A stretch of 64,000 nt of DNA from Pseudomonas chlororaphis (GCA_001023535.1 CP011020.1:3361734-3425733); one strand, 5' to 3'; positions 9,361 through 18,976 are shown, numbered from the stretch's first letter. The notes: a model not told the origin generated them from the sequence alone. Program-made: numbers and translations.

Positions 9361-10460
9361 ACGCGCCGTTCGGCCCGACCCGCCACAGCAGCCCCCTGTC
9401 GATCATTCACCTGCTCGACAGCGGCGGCTTCTACGGGGCCGAGCGGATGCTGCTCGATCATTGCCTGGCCACGCCCGGACAGCACCAGGTGCTGTTCCTG
9501 GCGGCGCCGCCGACCTTGATCACGCGCTTTCGCCAGGCCGGGGTCGACTGCCGCCATTGCGCCAATTGGGCCGAGCTGTTGCAGCACCTGCGCCAGCGCC
9601 GCGAGGACCGGCCGCTGATCAACACCCACAACTTCAAGGGGCTGTTGTTCGGCTGGTCCGCCGCCACGTTGCTGCGCCTGCCACTGGTGATCACCCAGCA
9701 CGGCTTCACCCCGCGCAGCCCCAAGCAGCGCTTCTACACCTGGCTGAGCCTGCAACTGTGCCGCACCGGCTCGGTCAAGCGAGTGGTCTGCGTGGCCGAG
9801 AGCATTGCCGCCCTGCACCGCCAGGCCAGCGTGCGCGCGTCGAAACTCGACGTGATCCCCAACGGCTTGCCGGCGGTCACCGCGCCGCCGGCCCACCGCG
9901 CCGATGAACAGCGCTGGCGGGTCGGCTACGTCGGGCGCTTGAGCAGCGAGAAAGGCCCGGACCTGTTCCTCGACGCCATGATCCCGCTGTGCCAGCGGCA
10001 TTCGTCACTGCATGCGGTGATGCTCGGCGACGGTCCGGAACGCCAGACGCTGCTCAAGCGCATCAACGACGCCGGCCTGCCGACGCGCATCGAGCTGCCG
10101 GGCTACCAGACCGACATGAACGCCTGGTGGAGTCGCCTCGATGCCCTGGTGATCAGCTCGCGCACCGAAGGCACGCCGATGATCCTGCTCGAAGCCATGC
10201 AGGCCGGTGTGCCGGTGGTGGCGTTCGGCGTCGGCGGCATTCCCGATGTCCTGCAGGACCGGCACAACGGCCTGCTCGCGACACCGGCCGACAGCCACGC
10301 ACTGGCGCAACAGATCGAGACGCTGTTCAGCGAACCGCCCCTGGCGCGGATCCTCGCCGACAACGCCCGCCGCACCCAGCAGGATTGCTACGATCTGCGC
10401 ACGCTGGCCGAGCGCTGGTCGCAGCTCTACATCCGCACGGCACAGGAGGCTCACCCATGA
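9357..10460 (+). CDS. Glycosyltransferase family 4
   Basis: About 367 residues with a two-Rossmann (GT-B) fold. The N-terminal FYGAERM loop and the C-terminal YVGRLSSEKGPDLFLDA, RTEGTPMILLEAMQAG and GGIPDVL segments are standard GT4 signatures; the EGTP...E stretch contacts the nucleotide sugar. It should add one sugar to the lipid-linked unit in the cytoplasm. The start is uncertain: TTG at 9357 overlaps the previous stop (TTGA), and another TTG lies at 9345. Donor and linkage cannot be read from sequence. Confidence 0.9.
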   Translation: MNAPFGPTRHSSPLSIIHLLDSGGFYGAERMLLDHCLATPGQHQVLFLAAPPTLITRFRQAGVDCRHCANWAELLQHLRQRREDRPLINTHNFKGLLFGWSAATLLRLPLVITQHGFTPRSPKQRFYTWLSLQLCRTGSVKRVVCVAESIAALHRQASVRASKLDVIPNGLPAVTAPPAHRADEQRWRVGYVGRLSSEKGPDLFLDAMIPLCQRHSSLHAVMLGDGPERQTLLKRINDAGLPTRIELPGYQTDMNAWWSRLDALVISSRTEGTPMILLEAMQAGVPVVAFGVGGIPDVLQDRHNGLLATPADSHALAQQIETLFSEPPLARILADNARRTQQDCYDLRTLAERWSQLYIRTAQEAHP

Positions 10461-11827
10461 TCGTCCCGCTCTCGATCATCAGCCTGCTGGGCCTGGCTTG
10501 CCTGGCGTTGCTGGCCAGTCCTTATCCGTTCCTGGCGCCAGGCGCGGTGCTGGGCCTGGTCGGTGTCGCCGTGCTGTACCGCAAGCCCGGCTGGGGGCTG
10601 CTGGGCATCGCCGCCCTGGTGCCCTTCGAAGGCCTGTTCAAGGACAACGCTTTCTCCGGCACCAAGTTCTTCGGCCTGGCCCTGGCGCTGATCCTGATGT
10701 TGCAACTGGCCGTGCACCAGATTCCCGCCACGCGCCTGCGCAGCAACATCTGGCGGCCGTTGATCGGCTTCATGCTGCTCTACGGCTTGAGCATGCTGCT
10801 GACGGAAAACATGGACTTGTCCATGACCCATTTTCGCGAACTGAGCGTGGGCCTGATCCTGTTCGGCATCACGTTGCTGATCGGTCGCGAACTGAACCTG
10901 GACATGTTTTGCCGCCTGGTGACGTTGAGCGTGACCGCCACCTGCGTGCTCGCGATGTTCTCGGCCAAGTACCAGGACCAGGGCCGCGCGTCCGGCCTGC
11001 TGGAAGACCCGAACGCCTTTGCCCTGCTAATCGCTTTCACCGTGCCACTGGCCCTGCTGCTGATCGTGCGTGGCCCGTACCTGCTGTACCGGTTGTTCTG
11101 GGGTGGCTGCCTCGTCCTGCTGCTGGGCGGGATGACCAAGACCGAATCGCGCTCGGGGTTGGTGGTGCTGCTGCTCAGCCTGATCATCGGCCTGTACCAC
11201 TACCGCGCGCAGTTGCCACGGATCCGTCCGCGGCACCTGGGGTTCGCGATGCTCGGGCTGGCGCTGATGGTCCCGCTGGCGGTCGCGGTGCTGCCGGCCG
11301 GCTACGTGGCACGCATCCAGTCGCTGAGCATCCTCAGTGCCGGCGCCAATGCCCACAAGGACGAGTCCCTCGGACGGCGCGCCTCGTACATCGTGGTCGG
11401 CAGCCAGATGATCCGCGAGAACCCGGTGCTGGGCGCAGGCCCTGGGACCTTCCCCCTGCACTACGCACCCACCGGTTACGCCAAGGCGTTCTCGGCCAAT
11501 CGCAAGCTGGGGGACCTGTATCGCCGGGCCCACAACACTTACCTGGAGATTTTCAGTGAGATCGGCATACCGGGCGGCTTGATGTTCGTCGGCATGCTCG
11601 GCCTGGGCCTGTACAACCTGATGCACGCCCGCCAGCTCTGGCTGCAACGCCGGGACTGGGCGCAAGCCGACCTGCTGACGCACCTGGGCATGAGCTTCCT
11701 GTCGCTGACCCTTTTCCTGATGTTCCTCAGTGCGCCGAACCACAAGTTGCTGTGGATCATGCTCGCCCTCACCAGCGTGCTGCGCTACGAAGCCGAACAG
11801 GGCGCGCCACGGGAGACCCAGCCATGA
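10457..11827 (+). CDS. O-antigen ligase/Wzy-like polysaccharide polymerase
   Basis: A 456-residue, very hydrophobic protein with about ten to twelve membrane spans and a larger periplasmic loop containing GAGPGTFPLHYAP and RRAHNTYLEIFSEIG, the conserved region of the Wzy_C/O-antigen ligase family. In this operon it is the likely polymerase joining flipped repeat units in the periplasm. The start is set by an ATGA overlap with the previous stop and an AGGAGG ribosome site at 10444-10449. Confidence 0.88.
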   Translation: MIVPLSIISLLGLACLALLASPYPFLAPGAVLGLVGVAVLYRKPGWGLLGIAALVPFEGLFKDNAFSGTKFFGLALALILMLQLAVHQIPATRLRSNIWRPLIGFMLLYGLSMLLTENMDLSMTHFRELSVGLILFGITLLIGRELNLDMFCRLVTLSVTATCVLAMFSAKYQDQGRASGLLEDPNAFALLIAFTVPLALLLIVRGPYLLYRLFWGGCLVLLLGGMTKTESRSGLVVLLLSLIIGLYHYRAQLPRIRPRHLGFAMLGLALMVPLAVAVLPAGYVARIQSLSILSAGANAHKDESLGRRASYIVVGSQMIRENPVLGAGPGTFPLHYAPTGYAKAFSANRKLGDLYRRAHNTYLEIFSEIGIPGGLMFVGMLGLGLYNLMHARQLWLQRRDWAQADLLTHLGMSFLSLTLFLMFLSAPNHKLLWIMLALTSVLRYEAEQGAPRETQP

Positions 11828-12783
11828 AGCGGATCAGCATCGTCATCCCGATGTACAACGAGGCCCGACACATTGGCCGGACACTGCTGGCGGCCCGGGA
11901 AGCGGCGCGTCAGGCCGAGCTGGAGTGCGAGCTGATCGTGGTGGACAACGGTTCCGACGACCGCGGCCCACACATCGCCAGCGAGCTGGGCGCACGGGTG
12001 CTGATCGTGCCCGGCGTGCACATCGGCGCGCTGCGCAACCGCGGTGCGGCGGTGGCTCACGGCGACTGGCTGGCGTTCATCGACGCCGACATCGAAATGC
12101 CGGCCAACTGGCTCAAGCTGCTGCTGGAACTCGAAGGCCAGCAGGGCGATGTGCTCGGCCTCGACCTGGACACGCCGCGCCAAGCCCCCTGGTTCGCCGA
12201 AGCCTGGCAACGTCGCAGCCAGCGTCCGGGGGCCCATCGCCTGCACCGGGTGCAGTGGCTGCCCAGCGCCAACCTGTTGCTGCGCCGCACCTGGTTCGCC
12301 CAGATCGGCGGTTTCGACGAAACCCTGCGCACCGGCGAGGACAAGGATTTTTCCCTGCGTCTGCGCCAGGCCGGCGCGCAGCTGCTGCTGGTCAACGAAA
12401 GCGTGGCCCTGCACTGGGGTTACGAAGGCAGCTGGCGCGAATGGATGAGCAAGGAGTTGTGGCGCCAGGGCAGTCATCTGCAACTGCTGCGCAGCCATGG
12501 CCCGAGCCTGCGGCTGTTGCGCTTCCCGGCGCTGTCCGTGGGCGCCTGGGCGCTGGACGTCCTGGCCCTGCTCGCCTTGCTCCAGGGCCAGCCGCGTCTA
12601 GCCCTGATGCTGCTGCTGATCACCGCACTCCCGCCGCTGTTGCTCAGCCTGCGCCAGAGCCGGCGTGACCCGCGCCTGACCCTGCAACTGTGGGCCTTGC
12701 ACGGGGTGCGCCTGCACCTGACCGGCGCCGCGTTGCTGCTCAACCTTTGTCATTGGAACGTCAGGAGACCTGCCCGTGGCTGA
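11824..12783 (+). CDS. Glycosyltransferase family 2
   Basis: The 319-residue protein begins with a GT-A domain: VIPMYNEARHIGRTL, DNGSDD, then DADIE as the metal-binding DxD-like motif (about residue 90), and a GEDKDFSLRL segment typical of the acceptor side. The last 90 residues contain two or three hydrophobic segments, suggesting membrane association. It would transfer a sugar to the growing lipid-linked unit. It overlaps its neighbours on both sides (ATGA upstream, 8 bp downstream). Confidence 0.9.
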   Translation: MKRISIVIPMYNEARHIGRTLLAAREAARQAELECELIVVDNGSDDRGPHIASELGARVLIVPGVHIGALRNRGAAVAHGDWLAFIDADIEMPANWLKLLLELEGQQGDVLGLDLDTPRQAPWFAEAWQRRSQRPGAHRLHRVQWLPSANLLLRRTWFAQIGGFDETLRTGEDKDFSLRLRQAGAQLLLVNESVALHWGYEGSWREWMSKELWRQGSHLQLLRSHGPSLRLLRFPALSVGAWALDVLALLALLQGQPRLALMLLLITALPPLLLSLRQSRRDPRLTLQLWALHGVRLHLTGAALLLNLCHWNVRRPARG

Positions 12784-13912
12784 ATTCATCTATTGGTCGT
12801 GCCTGTTGCTGCCGGTGTACGCCTACCTCGGCTACCCGGTGATCCTGAGCCTGCTAGCCCCCTTGTTTCCGCTGCGCTACTACGCCAAGGCGGTGCCGAT
12901 GGACGTCAGCATCGTGATTGCCGCCCACAATGAGGCGCGGCACATCGAACAGAAGCTGCGCACCTTGCTGGCCCAGGATTACCGGGCCCATTCGCTGCAG
13001 ATCATCCTGGCCAGCGACGGCTCCAGCGACGACACAGTGGCCTGCGCGCGCAACGTGGCGGACCCGCGCATCACCGTGCTCGACCTGCCCCGCCAAGGCA
13101 AGGCCGCCGCCCTCAACACCGGGGTGGCCCACAGCCGCGGCGCGATCCTGGTGTTCACCGACGCCGACAACCAATGGGCCACCGACACCCTCGGCCACCT
13201 GTTGGCGCCGCTGAGCGACCCGGAAGTGGGCGCGTGTGCCGGGCACATGGAAATCCCCGTGCCAGGCAAAGGCCTGAGCCTGGGCGACAGCCTGTATCGC
13301 CACTACGAAGGCTGGCTGCGCCGGGTGGAAAGCCGCACCGGTTGCATGGTGTCGGCCGACGGTGCGCTGTTGGCACTGCGGCGCGAACTGTTCGAACCCA
13401 TACCGGCGCAGGTCAACGATGACTTCTTCCTCAGCACCTGCGCGCCGGCCGCCGGCAAGAGCATCGTCTATGCGCCACGGGCTCGGGTGCTCGACCAGGG
13501 CGTGGACGAGGCCGACAAGCAGTTCCGTCGCCGCCAGCGGGTCACCGTCGGCGGCCTGCAAAGCCTGGCCCAGCGGCGCGCGCTGCTCAACCCACTGCGT
13601 CATGGGCTCTACGCCATCGGGTTGATCAGCCACAAGTTGATCCGCCGCCTGGCGCCGGTGCTGCTGCTGCCGTTGCTGCTGAGCAATGCCTGGCTGTGGA
13701 ACGAGCATCCGTTCTATCGCCTGAGCCTGCTGGCACAACTGATCGGCTACAGCATGGCGCTGCTCGGGCTGATGGACTCGCAACACCGCCTGCCCAAACC
13801 CTTTCGCCTGGCCGCGTTCGTGCTGGTGACGCTGGCGGGCATGAGCATCGGGCTGTGGCAGTTTCTGCGGGGCCAGCGCTACAGCCAATGGAACCCCGAG
13901 CAGAACCGCTGA
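12776..13912 (+). CDS. Membrane glycosyltransferase family 2 (processive-synthase-like layout)
   Basis: 378 residues: an N-terminal membrane span, a GT2 domain (IVIAAHNEARHI, ASDGSSDDT, TDADNQWA, and QFRRRQRVTVGG, which resembles the QxxRW-type helix of processive synthases), then three or more C-terminal spans. The layout resembles hyaluronan/PNAG-type synthases, but with a separate Wzy and Wzx in the operon it is more likely a repeat-unit transferase. GTG at 12776 has AGGAG upstream and overlaps the previous gene. Confidence 0.88.
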   Translation: MAEFIYWSCLLLPVYAYLGYPVILSLLAPLFPLRYYAKAVPMDVSIVIAAHNEARHIEQKLRTLLAQDYRAHSLQIILASDGSSDDTVACARNVADPRITVLDLPRQGKAAALNTGVAHSRGAILVFTDADNQWATDTLGHLLAPLSDPEVGACAGHMEIPVPGKGLSLGDSLYRHYEGWLRRVESRTGCMVSADGALLALRRELFEPIPAQVNDDFFLSTCAPAAGKSIVYAPRARVLDQGVDEADKQFRRRQRVTVGGLQSLAQRRALLNPLRHGLYAIGLISHKLIRRLAPVLLLPLLLSNAWLWNEHPFYRLSLLAQLIGYSMALLGLMDSQHRLPKPFRLAAFVLVTLAGMSIGLWQFLRGQRYSQWNPEQNR

Positions 13913-13927
13913 AAAGGAGGATGGCCG

Positions 13928-14932
13928 ATGTCGATCAAACACGTTTTCAAGCGCACCGGCGGTTGGCTGTACCTGAACACGGCCCTGGGTCGCGGGCCCT
14001 TGCGCGGTGCCGGGGTGATCCTGATGCTGCACCGGGTGCTGAGCAACGACCGCGCCGCCGAACTGCCCCATCGCAACGAGCTGTGCGTCGGCCCGGAAGC
14101 CTTCGAGCACCTGCTGCTCTGGCTGCAACGCCACTTCGATTGCGTGCCCTTGATGACGCTGCTGCTGGCCGACCCGGAACACGTGCCGAACCGCCCACGG
14201 GTGGCACTGACCTTCGACGACGGCTGGCGCGACAACGCCATGAATGCCTTTCCACTGCTGCGCCAGTACCAGGTGCCGGCGAGTATTTTCCTGTCCACGG
14301 ACTTCATCGGCAGCCGTCAACATTTCTGGTGGGAAACCCTCGGCGAAACCCTCTGGGGCAGCCACGGCCAGGTGGCGCGTCACTCGCTGATCGAACATTT
14401 GCATCAAGTCGGCCGGCCACTGCCGGTGCTGCTCGATGACATCGACGACGACCGCCGCAGCCTGGCGCTCGTGCACTACCTGCAAAGCCTCAAGAGCCTC
14501 GACCCACAGGTGCTGAGCGACCTCACCGAAAGCTGTCCCCATGGCGCCCAGCCCCAGGCGCTGGACTGGTCCCAAGTACGCATGCTGGAAGACTCCGGCC
14601 TGATTCGCTTCGGCCCTCACGGCGCCAGCCACGCGATCCTCACCGGGCTGGACGACCAGCGCCTGCACGAAGAACTGTCGCGCAGCCGCATCGCCCTGGA
14701 AAACGGCTGCGCACAACCCCTGCCGGTGTATTGCTACCCCAACGGCGACCACGATGCCCGCGTGCGCCAGCAGGTGGCCGCCCACGGTTATCCGTTTGCC
14801 CTGGGTACCGAGACCGGCCTGTACCGCCACGACGGCGACCCCTTGAACCTGCCGCGCTTCGGCGTCAGCCAACGCAACGCTCATCACCCTGAACTGCTGG
14901 CCTGGCGAATTCGCCGAGGAACACGCTCATGA
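13928..14932 (+). CDS. NodB-type polysaccharide deacetylase
   Basis: The 334-residue protein has the NodB-homology signature TFDDGWRDN (the DD pair supplies the catalytic base and a metal ligand) and a later GPHGASHAIL motif that supplies the metal-binding histidines. The family removes N- or O-acetyl groups from carbohydrates. No signal peptide is evident, so it may act on cytoplasmic lipid-linked intermediates. A strong AAGGAGG ribosome site lies at 13914-13920. It is one of two unrelated deacetylases in the operon. Confidence 0.9.
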   Translation: MSIKHVFKRTGGWLYLNTALGRGPLRGAGVILMLHRVLSNDRAAELPHRNELCVGPEAFEHLLLWLQRHFDCVPLMTLLLADPEHVPNRPRVALTFDDGWRDNAMNAFPLLRQYQVPASIFLSTDFIGSRQHFWWETLGETLWGSHGQVARHSLIEHLHQVGRPLPVLLDDIDDDRRSLALVHYLQSLKSLDPQVLSDLTESCPHGAQPQALDWSQVRMLEDSGLIRFGPHGASHAILTGLDDQRLHEELSRSRIALENGCAQPLPVYCYPNGDHDARVRQQVAAHGYPFALGTETGLYRHDGDPLNLPRFGVSQRNAHHPELLAWRIRRGTRS

Positions 14933-16233
14933 GCCGTGGTCATTACCTCAAGCATCTGCTGTTGAGCATGGGGACGCGCCTGGCGATGATCGGCCTGCGC
15001 CTGCTGCGTAATGTGCTGCTGGCACGGGTGCTCGGGCCCAGCGAACGCGGACTGTTCGCCCTGCTCAGCACCCTGCCGGACCTGATCAGCGCCGCCACCA
15101 GCGGCGGCCTGAACTCCGCCGTCGGCTACCAGGCAGCACAGCAGCGTTCGATGGGTTTGTTGCTCAGCCAGGTGCTGGTGTTCGGTTGCCTGCTGGCCGG
15201 GCTGCTGACCTTGCTGGTGGTAGCGCTGGCGCGCGAGTTTGGCACTGACCTGGACGTCACCACACAATTGGGGTTACTGGCCTGGCTGCTGTTGCTCGCC
15301 GTGCCGTTGACCGTGCTCAAGAGCGGCCTGCTGACCCTGCACAACGCGTCCGGCAGCGTCGGCGCCTTTAATGCCCTGCGCCTGGTGGAATCGGTAGCGC
15401 CGCTGTTGCTGTTCCTGGCGTTGTTCTGGCTCTGGAAAGACGCGGCCCTGGAAGCGGCGTTGATCAGTTGGCTGGCCGGCCTGAGCCTGGTGGTGCTGGC
15501 CGGTTGGGTCTGGCTGTGCCGGGACCAGGACGTCACCCTGCAATGGGATCGCAGCGGCCAGAACGAGCTGCTGCGCTACGGCGCCCGCAGCCACCCGGAC
15601 CTGTTGTTCCAGCAAGTGATCTTGCGCTCCGACTACCTGTTCATCGGCGCCCTGCTGGGCAGCACCGCCCTGGGTCACTACGCGATGGCCAGCGCCGCCG
15701 CCGAGCTGCTGCTGATCGTGCCGGAAGCCGTCACCACACCGCTGATGAAGCGCCTGTTGCAGCAGGACCGGGACATGCAGCGCCTGACCCCACTGGCCTT
15801 GCGCCTGACCGCCACGGTGATGCTGGGGGCCTGCCTGAGCATGGCCTTGATCGGCGAATGGTTGATCGTCACCTTGTTCGGCGTCGCCTACCAACCGGCG
15901 TATCCGGCGCTGCTGGCACTGCTGCCGGGGCTGTTCGGGCTGTGCTACGCGAGCATCCTGCGCCTGGACCTGCTGGGCAAGAACCGGCCCGGTGCTGTCT
16001 CGTTTTTGATGGGCTTGGGGGCGCTGCTGAACCTGGCGCTGAATGTGTTGCTGATCCCGCGCTATGGCATCGTCGGTGCCGCCGCCGCATCGTCCATCGC
16101 CTACCTGGGCGTGACCCTGGCGCTGCTGGCGATGTATTGCCGCCTCAGCGGCGTGGCGCCGTGGCAGACACTGATCATCCTGCCCAGCGATTTACTGCCG
16201 ATGCGCCAGATGCTACTGGGGAAATCGGCATGA
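14929..16233 (+). CDS. Wzx-like polysaccharide flippase
   Basis: 434 residues with about twelve to fourteen hydrophobic helices and the MATE/MOP-type N-terminus found in O-antigen flippases (RLLRNVLLARVLGPSERG). It should flip the undecaprenyl-linked repeat unit to the periplasmic face for the polymerase. The start overlaps the deacetylase stop (ATGA) and the stop overlaps the next start. Confidence 0.9.
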   Translation: MSRGHYLKHLLLSMGTRLAMIGLRLLRNVLLARVLGPSERGLFALLSTLPDLISAATSGGLNSAVGYQAAQQRSMGLLLSQVLVFGCLLAGLLTLLVVALAREFGTDLDVTTQLGLLAWLLLLAVPLTVLKSGLLTLHNASGSVGAFNALRLVESVAPLLLFLALFWLWKDAALEAALISWLAGLSLVVLAGWVWLCRDQDVTLQWDRSGQNELLRYGARSHPDLLFQQVILRSDYLFIGALLGSTALGHYAMASAAAELLLIVPEAVTTPLMKRLLQQDRDMQRLTPLALRLTATVMLGACLSMALIGEWLIVTLFGVAYQPAYPALLALLPGLFGLCYASILRLDLLGKNRPGAVSFLMGLGALLNLALNVLLIPRYGIVGAAAASSIAYLGVTLALLAMYCRLSGVAPWQTLIILPSDLLPMRQMLLGKSA

Positions 16234-18290
16234 AGTTTCCTGGCGCCTGGCCGTGCGCCTTCGCGAGCTGGCTCGCATCCACAGGCGCGGCACCGAACCC
16301 TGTGGGAGCGAGCTTGCTCGCCAAAAGGACGACGCGGCACTGGGCGTTGGGCGCCTGCCTGTGGGCGCTGGCGCTCTCGGCCCATGGCGCATCCATGGCC
16401 TGGACCGGCATTCGCGACGGCAGCCTGTACTTGCAGACCGATCGGCCAGACACCGTGACCGTGCGCTGGGTGCCGGCCTGGCAAGCCAACGCCAATGCCG
16501 AGCATATCTACCTGCTCAATGGCCAGGGCCGCCTGGTGGGTGAACGCCTCATCAAGGCCGAGCAGGAACGCGGCGAGCAGCAATGGCCCTTGCTGCCCGG
16601 CCCCGCCAGCTATCGGCTGGAAATCCCCGGCTACAGTTTCCGTCGCTATACCCTTGAACACGATGCACGCACCCAGGCGCTGTTCGCCCCGGCCAAGGTG
16701 CACTTCAGCGCCGAAGCCCATGACGGCGACGAACTGTACTTCAAGGTCGCCGCGGGCGAGCGTGCCGTGCTGGCGGGCAAGTTCCACGGTGGCGTGCGCG
16801 GCCTGCAAGCCCGGCGCGTGGCCGACGGCAAACAACTGCAACTGAACCTCAAGCCGTACCCCGCCTATTGGCAGTTCGACCAAGTGGCCCTGCCGGTCGC
16901 CGACGTCGAGCAGGTCTGGCGCCTGCACTTGCTGGGCAACGGCAAGGCGGCGTTCTGGCTGGACGGCACTGCCAACCTGTTCGCCCAAGCCCCGGCGCAA
17001 CTGCAGCCGCTTCGCGAAGCCCCGGGGCACGTGCAGTTGAAGGTCTACCCCGAGGTGCTGGGCAACACGCCGAAACTGGGGATTTCGCTGCCTTACGTCA
17101 TGCCGCCGCCCGCCGCCTACGCGGTCATCGATGCACTCAAGCCCCAGGCGGCCAGTTACTACAGCATGGTCGACGTGACCGCCGCCAAGCCCGACCACGA
17201 GGATCGGTTCCGGCGCCTGTACCAGGATCGCTTCGGCATCAACCAGGACATTACCCTGCTCGCCGGCAGCGGACGCAAGGCCGACCTTGTGGCCGATCGG
17301 ACCAGCAACAGCGGCCTGCAAGCCTGGCTCAAGTCCACCCGCGCCCTGGGCGGCAAAGGCGTGCATTACTTAGGTTTCGCCGATGAGCCGAACCTCAACT
17401 ACCCCGACTTCGCCAGTTATCAGGCGGTGTTCGAGAGCATGGCCAATGAGGTCCGCGCCCTGCCCGCCAACGTCCGCGCGGGGGTGCGCATCGCGATCCC
17501 GGCCAGCTCCCGGTTCACCAACGGTCCGCTGGCCGAAAACGCCGCCGACAAACTCGGCATCGACTGGGCCCGGCGCCTGCTGGCCCAGTACGGCGACCAG
17601 GTCGACGCCCTGGCCTGGCATGAATGGATGATTCGCGACCTGTTGGCGACACGGGTGTATCGCAGCAGTGTGCGGCGCGCCGCCAGGCTGGTGGGCCTGG
17701 ACGCCACGGGCCGGCCACGCAAGGCGCTGCTGCTGGACCAGACCAATATGTCCAGCGGCTCGAGCCTGAGCCCCTACGACCAGGAAACCCACTACGCCGC
17801 CCTGTGGTGGACCTCGGTGGTGATCAACGCCTCCGCCGATGGCCTGCTCGACATGCTCAACTGGTTCCAGGCCGCCGACGAGCCGGAGTATCCCAAGGGC
17901 ATGGTGAGGGTCCTGGACAACGATCGCTTCGAGCTCAAGCCGGTGGGCCTGGCCCAGCAGTTCATCCAGCAGCACTGGTTCGACCAGGTGTTACGCCTGG
18001 ACAACGACGCCTTCGAAGTCGACGCACTGGCCATGGCCACCGGCATGCAGCGCGGCCTGCTGGGCGTGAACAAAAGCACCCGGGCGCAACAGGTCGATAT
18101 CGACGCCGGGCTCTGTCCACAGGCGCAGGCAACCCTGGTGTATTTCGGCCCGGACAACCGCAGCCGCAGCGCCTCATTCACCTGCGAAGCTGGGCAAATC
18201 CATTTTCTATTGCCAGGCCAAACCCTGTTTGCCCTGGGCTGGACCACCTCTTCCATTCCTCAACCCGCCACCCGTCAGGAGGCACCATGA
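16230..18290 (+). CDS. Exported TIM-barrel glycoside-hydrolase-like protein with a REP pair in its 5' end
   Basis: A 686-residue protein. A conventional signal peptide core (about residues 37-54) is preceded by some 30 residues encoded by an inserted REP pair. An N-terminal beta-rich region (about 55-270) leads into a TIM-barrel-like domain with DEPN at 385-388, comparable to the acid/base NEP motif of clan GH-A families such as GH39 (PslG-like). In the strand where a nucleophilic Glu is expected the sequence is LLLDQTN (Asp503-Gln504). Periplasmic hydrolases like PslG trim the polymer or help its release. GTG 16302 and TTG 16314 are in-frame alternative starts inside the REP; the ATG at 16230 overlaps the flippase stop. 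Confidence 0.78.
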   Translation: MKFPGAWPCAFASWLASTGAAPNPVGASLLAKRTTRHWALGACLWALALSAHGASMAWTGIRDGSLYLQTDRPDTVTVRWVPAWQANANAEHIYLLNGQGRLVGERLIKAEQERGEQQWPLLPGPASYRLEIPGYSFRRYTLEHDARTQALFAPAKVHFSAEAHDGDELYFKVAAGERAVLAGKFHGGVRGLQARRVADGKQLQLNLKPYPAYWQFDQVALPVADVEQVWRLHLLGNGKAAFWLDGTANLFAQAPAQLQPLREAPGHVQLKVYPEVLGNTPKLGISLPYVMPPPAAYAVIDALKPQAASYYSMVDVTAAKPDHEDRFRRLYQDRFGINQDITLLAGSGRKADLVADRTSNSGLQAWLKSTRALGGKGVHYLGFADEPNLNYPDFASYQAVFESMANEVRALPANVRAGVRIAIPASSRFTNGPLAENAADKLGIDWARRLLAQYGDQVDALAWHEWMIRDLLATRVYRSSVRRAARLVGLDATGRPRKALLLDQTNMSSGSSLSPYDQETHYAALWWTSVVINASADGLLDMLNWFQAADEPEYPKGMVRVLDNDRFELKPVGLAQQFIQQHWFDQVLRLDNDAFEVDALAMATGMQRGLLGVNKSTRAQQVDIDAGLCPQAQATLVYFGPDNRSRSASFTCEAGQIHFLLPGQTLFALGWTTSSIPQPATRQEAP
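16257..16322. repeat. Inverted REP pair (REPIN) inside a coding sequence
   Basis: One REP in reverse orientation (16257-16284) and one in forward orientation (16299-16322) with a 14-bp centre. Each has the tGGGAGCGAGCTTGCTCGC-type core seen in the intergenic gaps of this window, although the first is partly diverged. The pair is in frame with the hydrolase gene and encodes residues about 10-31. All other REP copies in the window lie between genes. Confidence 0.88.
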
Positions 18291-18976
18291 ACGTACTGCA
18301 GAAACTGCGTGATCGCATCCAGAAGAAAGGCCTGCGCGCCGTGTTCAAACAGGTGATCCGGCACTTCGTGTTTTTCCACTCGCAACTGGTGTGGCTGGAA
18401 CACGACGTGCGAGTCCCGCTACCGCCCCATAACCTCAAGCCCTACCCGCCGGCGCGCCGGGAATTCATCACGGTCAGCAATGCCGACGCGTTTGCCAAGT
18501 ACTTCGGCGACCGCGTCGAAACCATGCGCGAACTGGCGGCCGAAGGCTACACCGGCTTGATGTACCTGGACGGCCAGGGCGACGCCGTGGGGTTTGCCTG
18601 GGGCAGTACCCGAGATTATTTCGATCGGCATTTCTATCGCTGCCTGTTCCCGATCAAGCCGGGCGAGTATTTCCAGTTCGGTGGGGAGATGACCCGCGCT
18701 TACTGGGGAACCCAGATGTCGGCGGACGTCCAGCAGGACATGTGGAGGATCATGGCGGAAAAAGGCTGCACCAAGATGGTCGATGTCTGCGACTTGCAGA
18801 ACATCCCGGCGATCAAGATGCACATCCGCATGGACTTCAAGGAGCGCGGCCAGATCACTCACGTGTATTGCCTGTTCGGGCGCTGGCGCTTCTTCCGCGA
18901 TACGTTCTACACCGGCTCGGTGCTGGATACCTTTCGCAAACCGGCCCAGCCCGCCCCCACGGCGGCGGCGGCCTGA
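18287..18976 (+). CDS. GNAT-like acetyltransferase-fold protein of the exopolysaccharide operon
   Basis: A 229-residue protein whose middle (ALKYF..., LMYLDGQGDAVGFAWGS, then IKPGEYFQFGGEMT and a helix leading to VDVCDLQNIPAIKMHIRMDF) follows the order of a GNAT fold. The N-IPAIKMHIRMDFKERG end resembles the final GNAT helix-strand where the acetyl-CoA pyrophosphate loop and acceptor pocket meet. It probably acylates a sugar or sugar amine. AGGAGG (18277-18282) precedes the ATG, which overlaps the previous stop. Acceptor is unknown. Confidence 0.7.
   Translation: MNVLQKLRDRIQKKGLRAVFKQVIRHFVFFHSQLVWLEHDVRVPLPPHNLKPYPPARREFITVSNADAFAKYFGDRVETMRELAAEGYTGLMYLDGQGDAVGFAWGSTRDYFDRHFYRCLFPIKPGEYFQFGGEMTRAYWGTQMSADVQQDMWRIMAEKGCTKMVDVCDLQNIPAIKMHIRMDFKERGQITHVYCLFGRWRFFRDTFYTGSVLDTFRKPAQPAPTAAAA

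Noticed and set aside
12854..14887. Long minus-strand open frame (about 677 codons) opposite the glycosyltransferase and deacetylase genes
   Set aside because: It is antisense to two well-supported genes; high GC content makes stop-free antisense frames common. The sequence is low-complexity and matches no fold.
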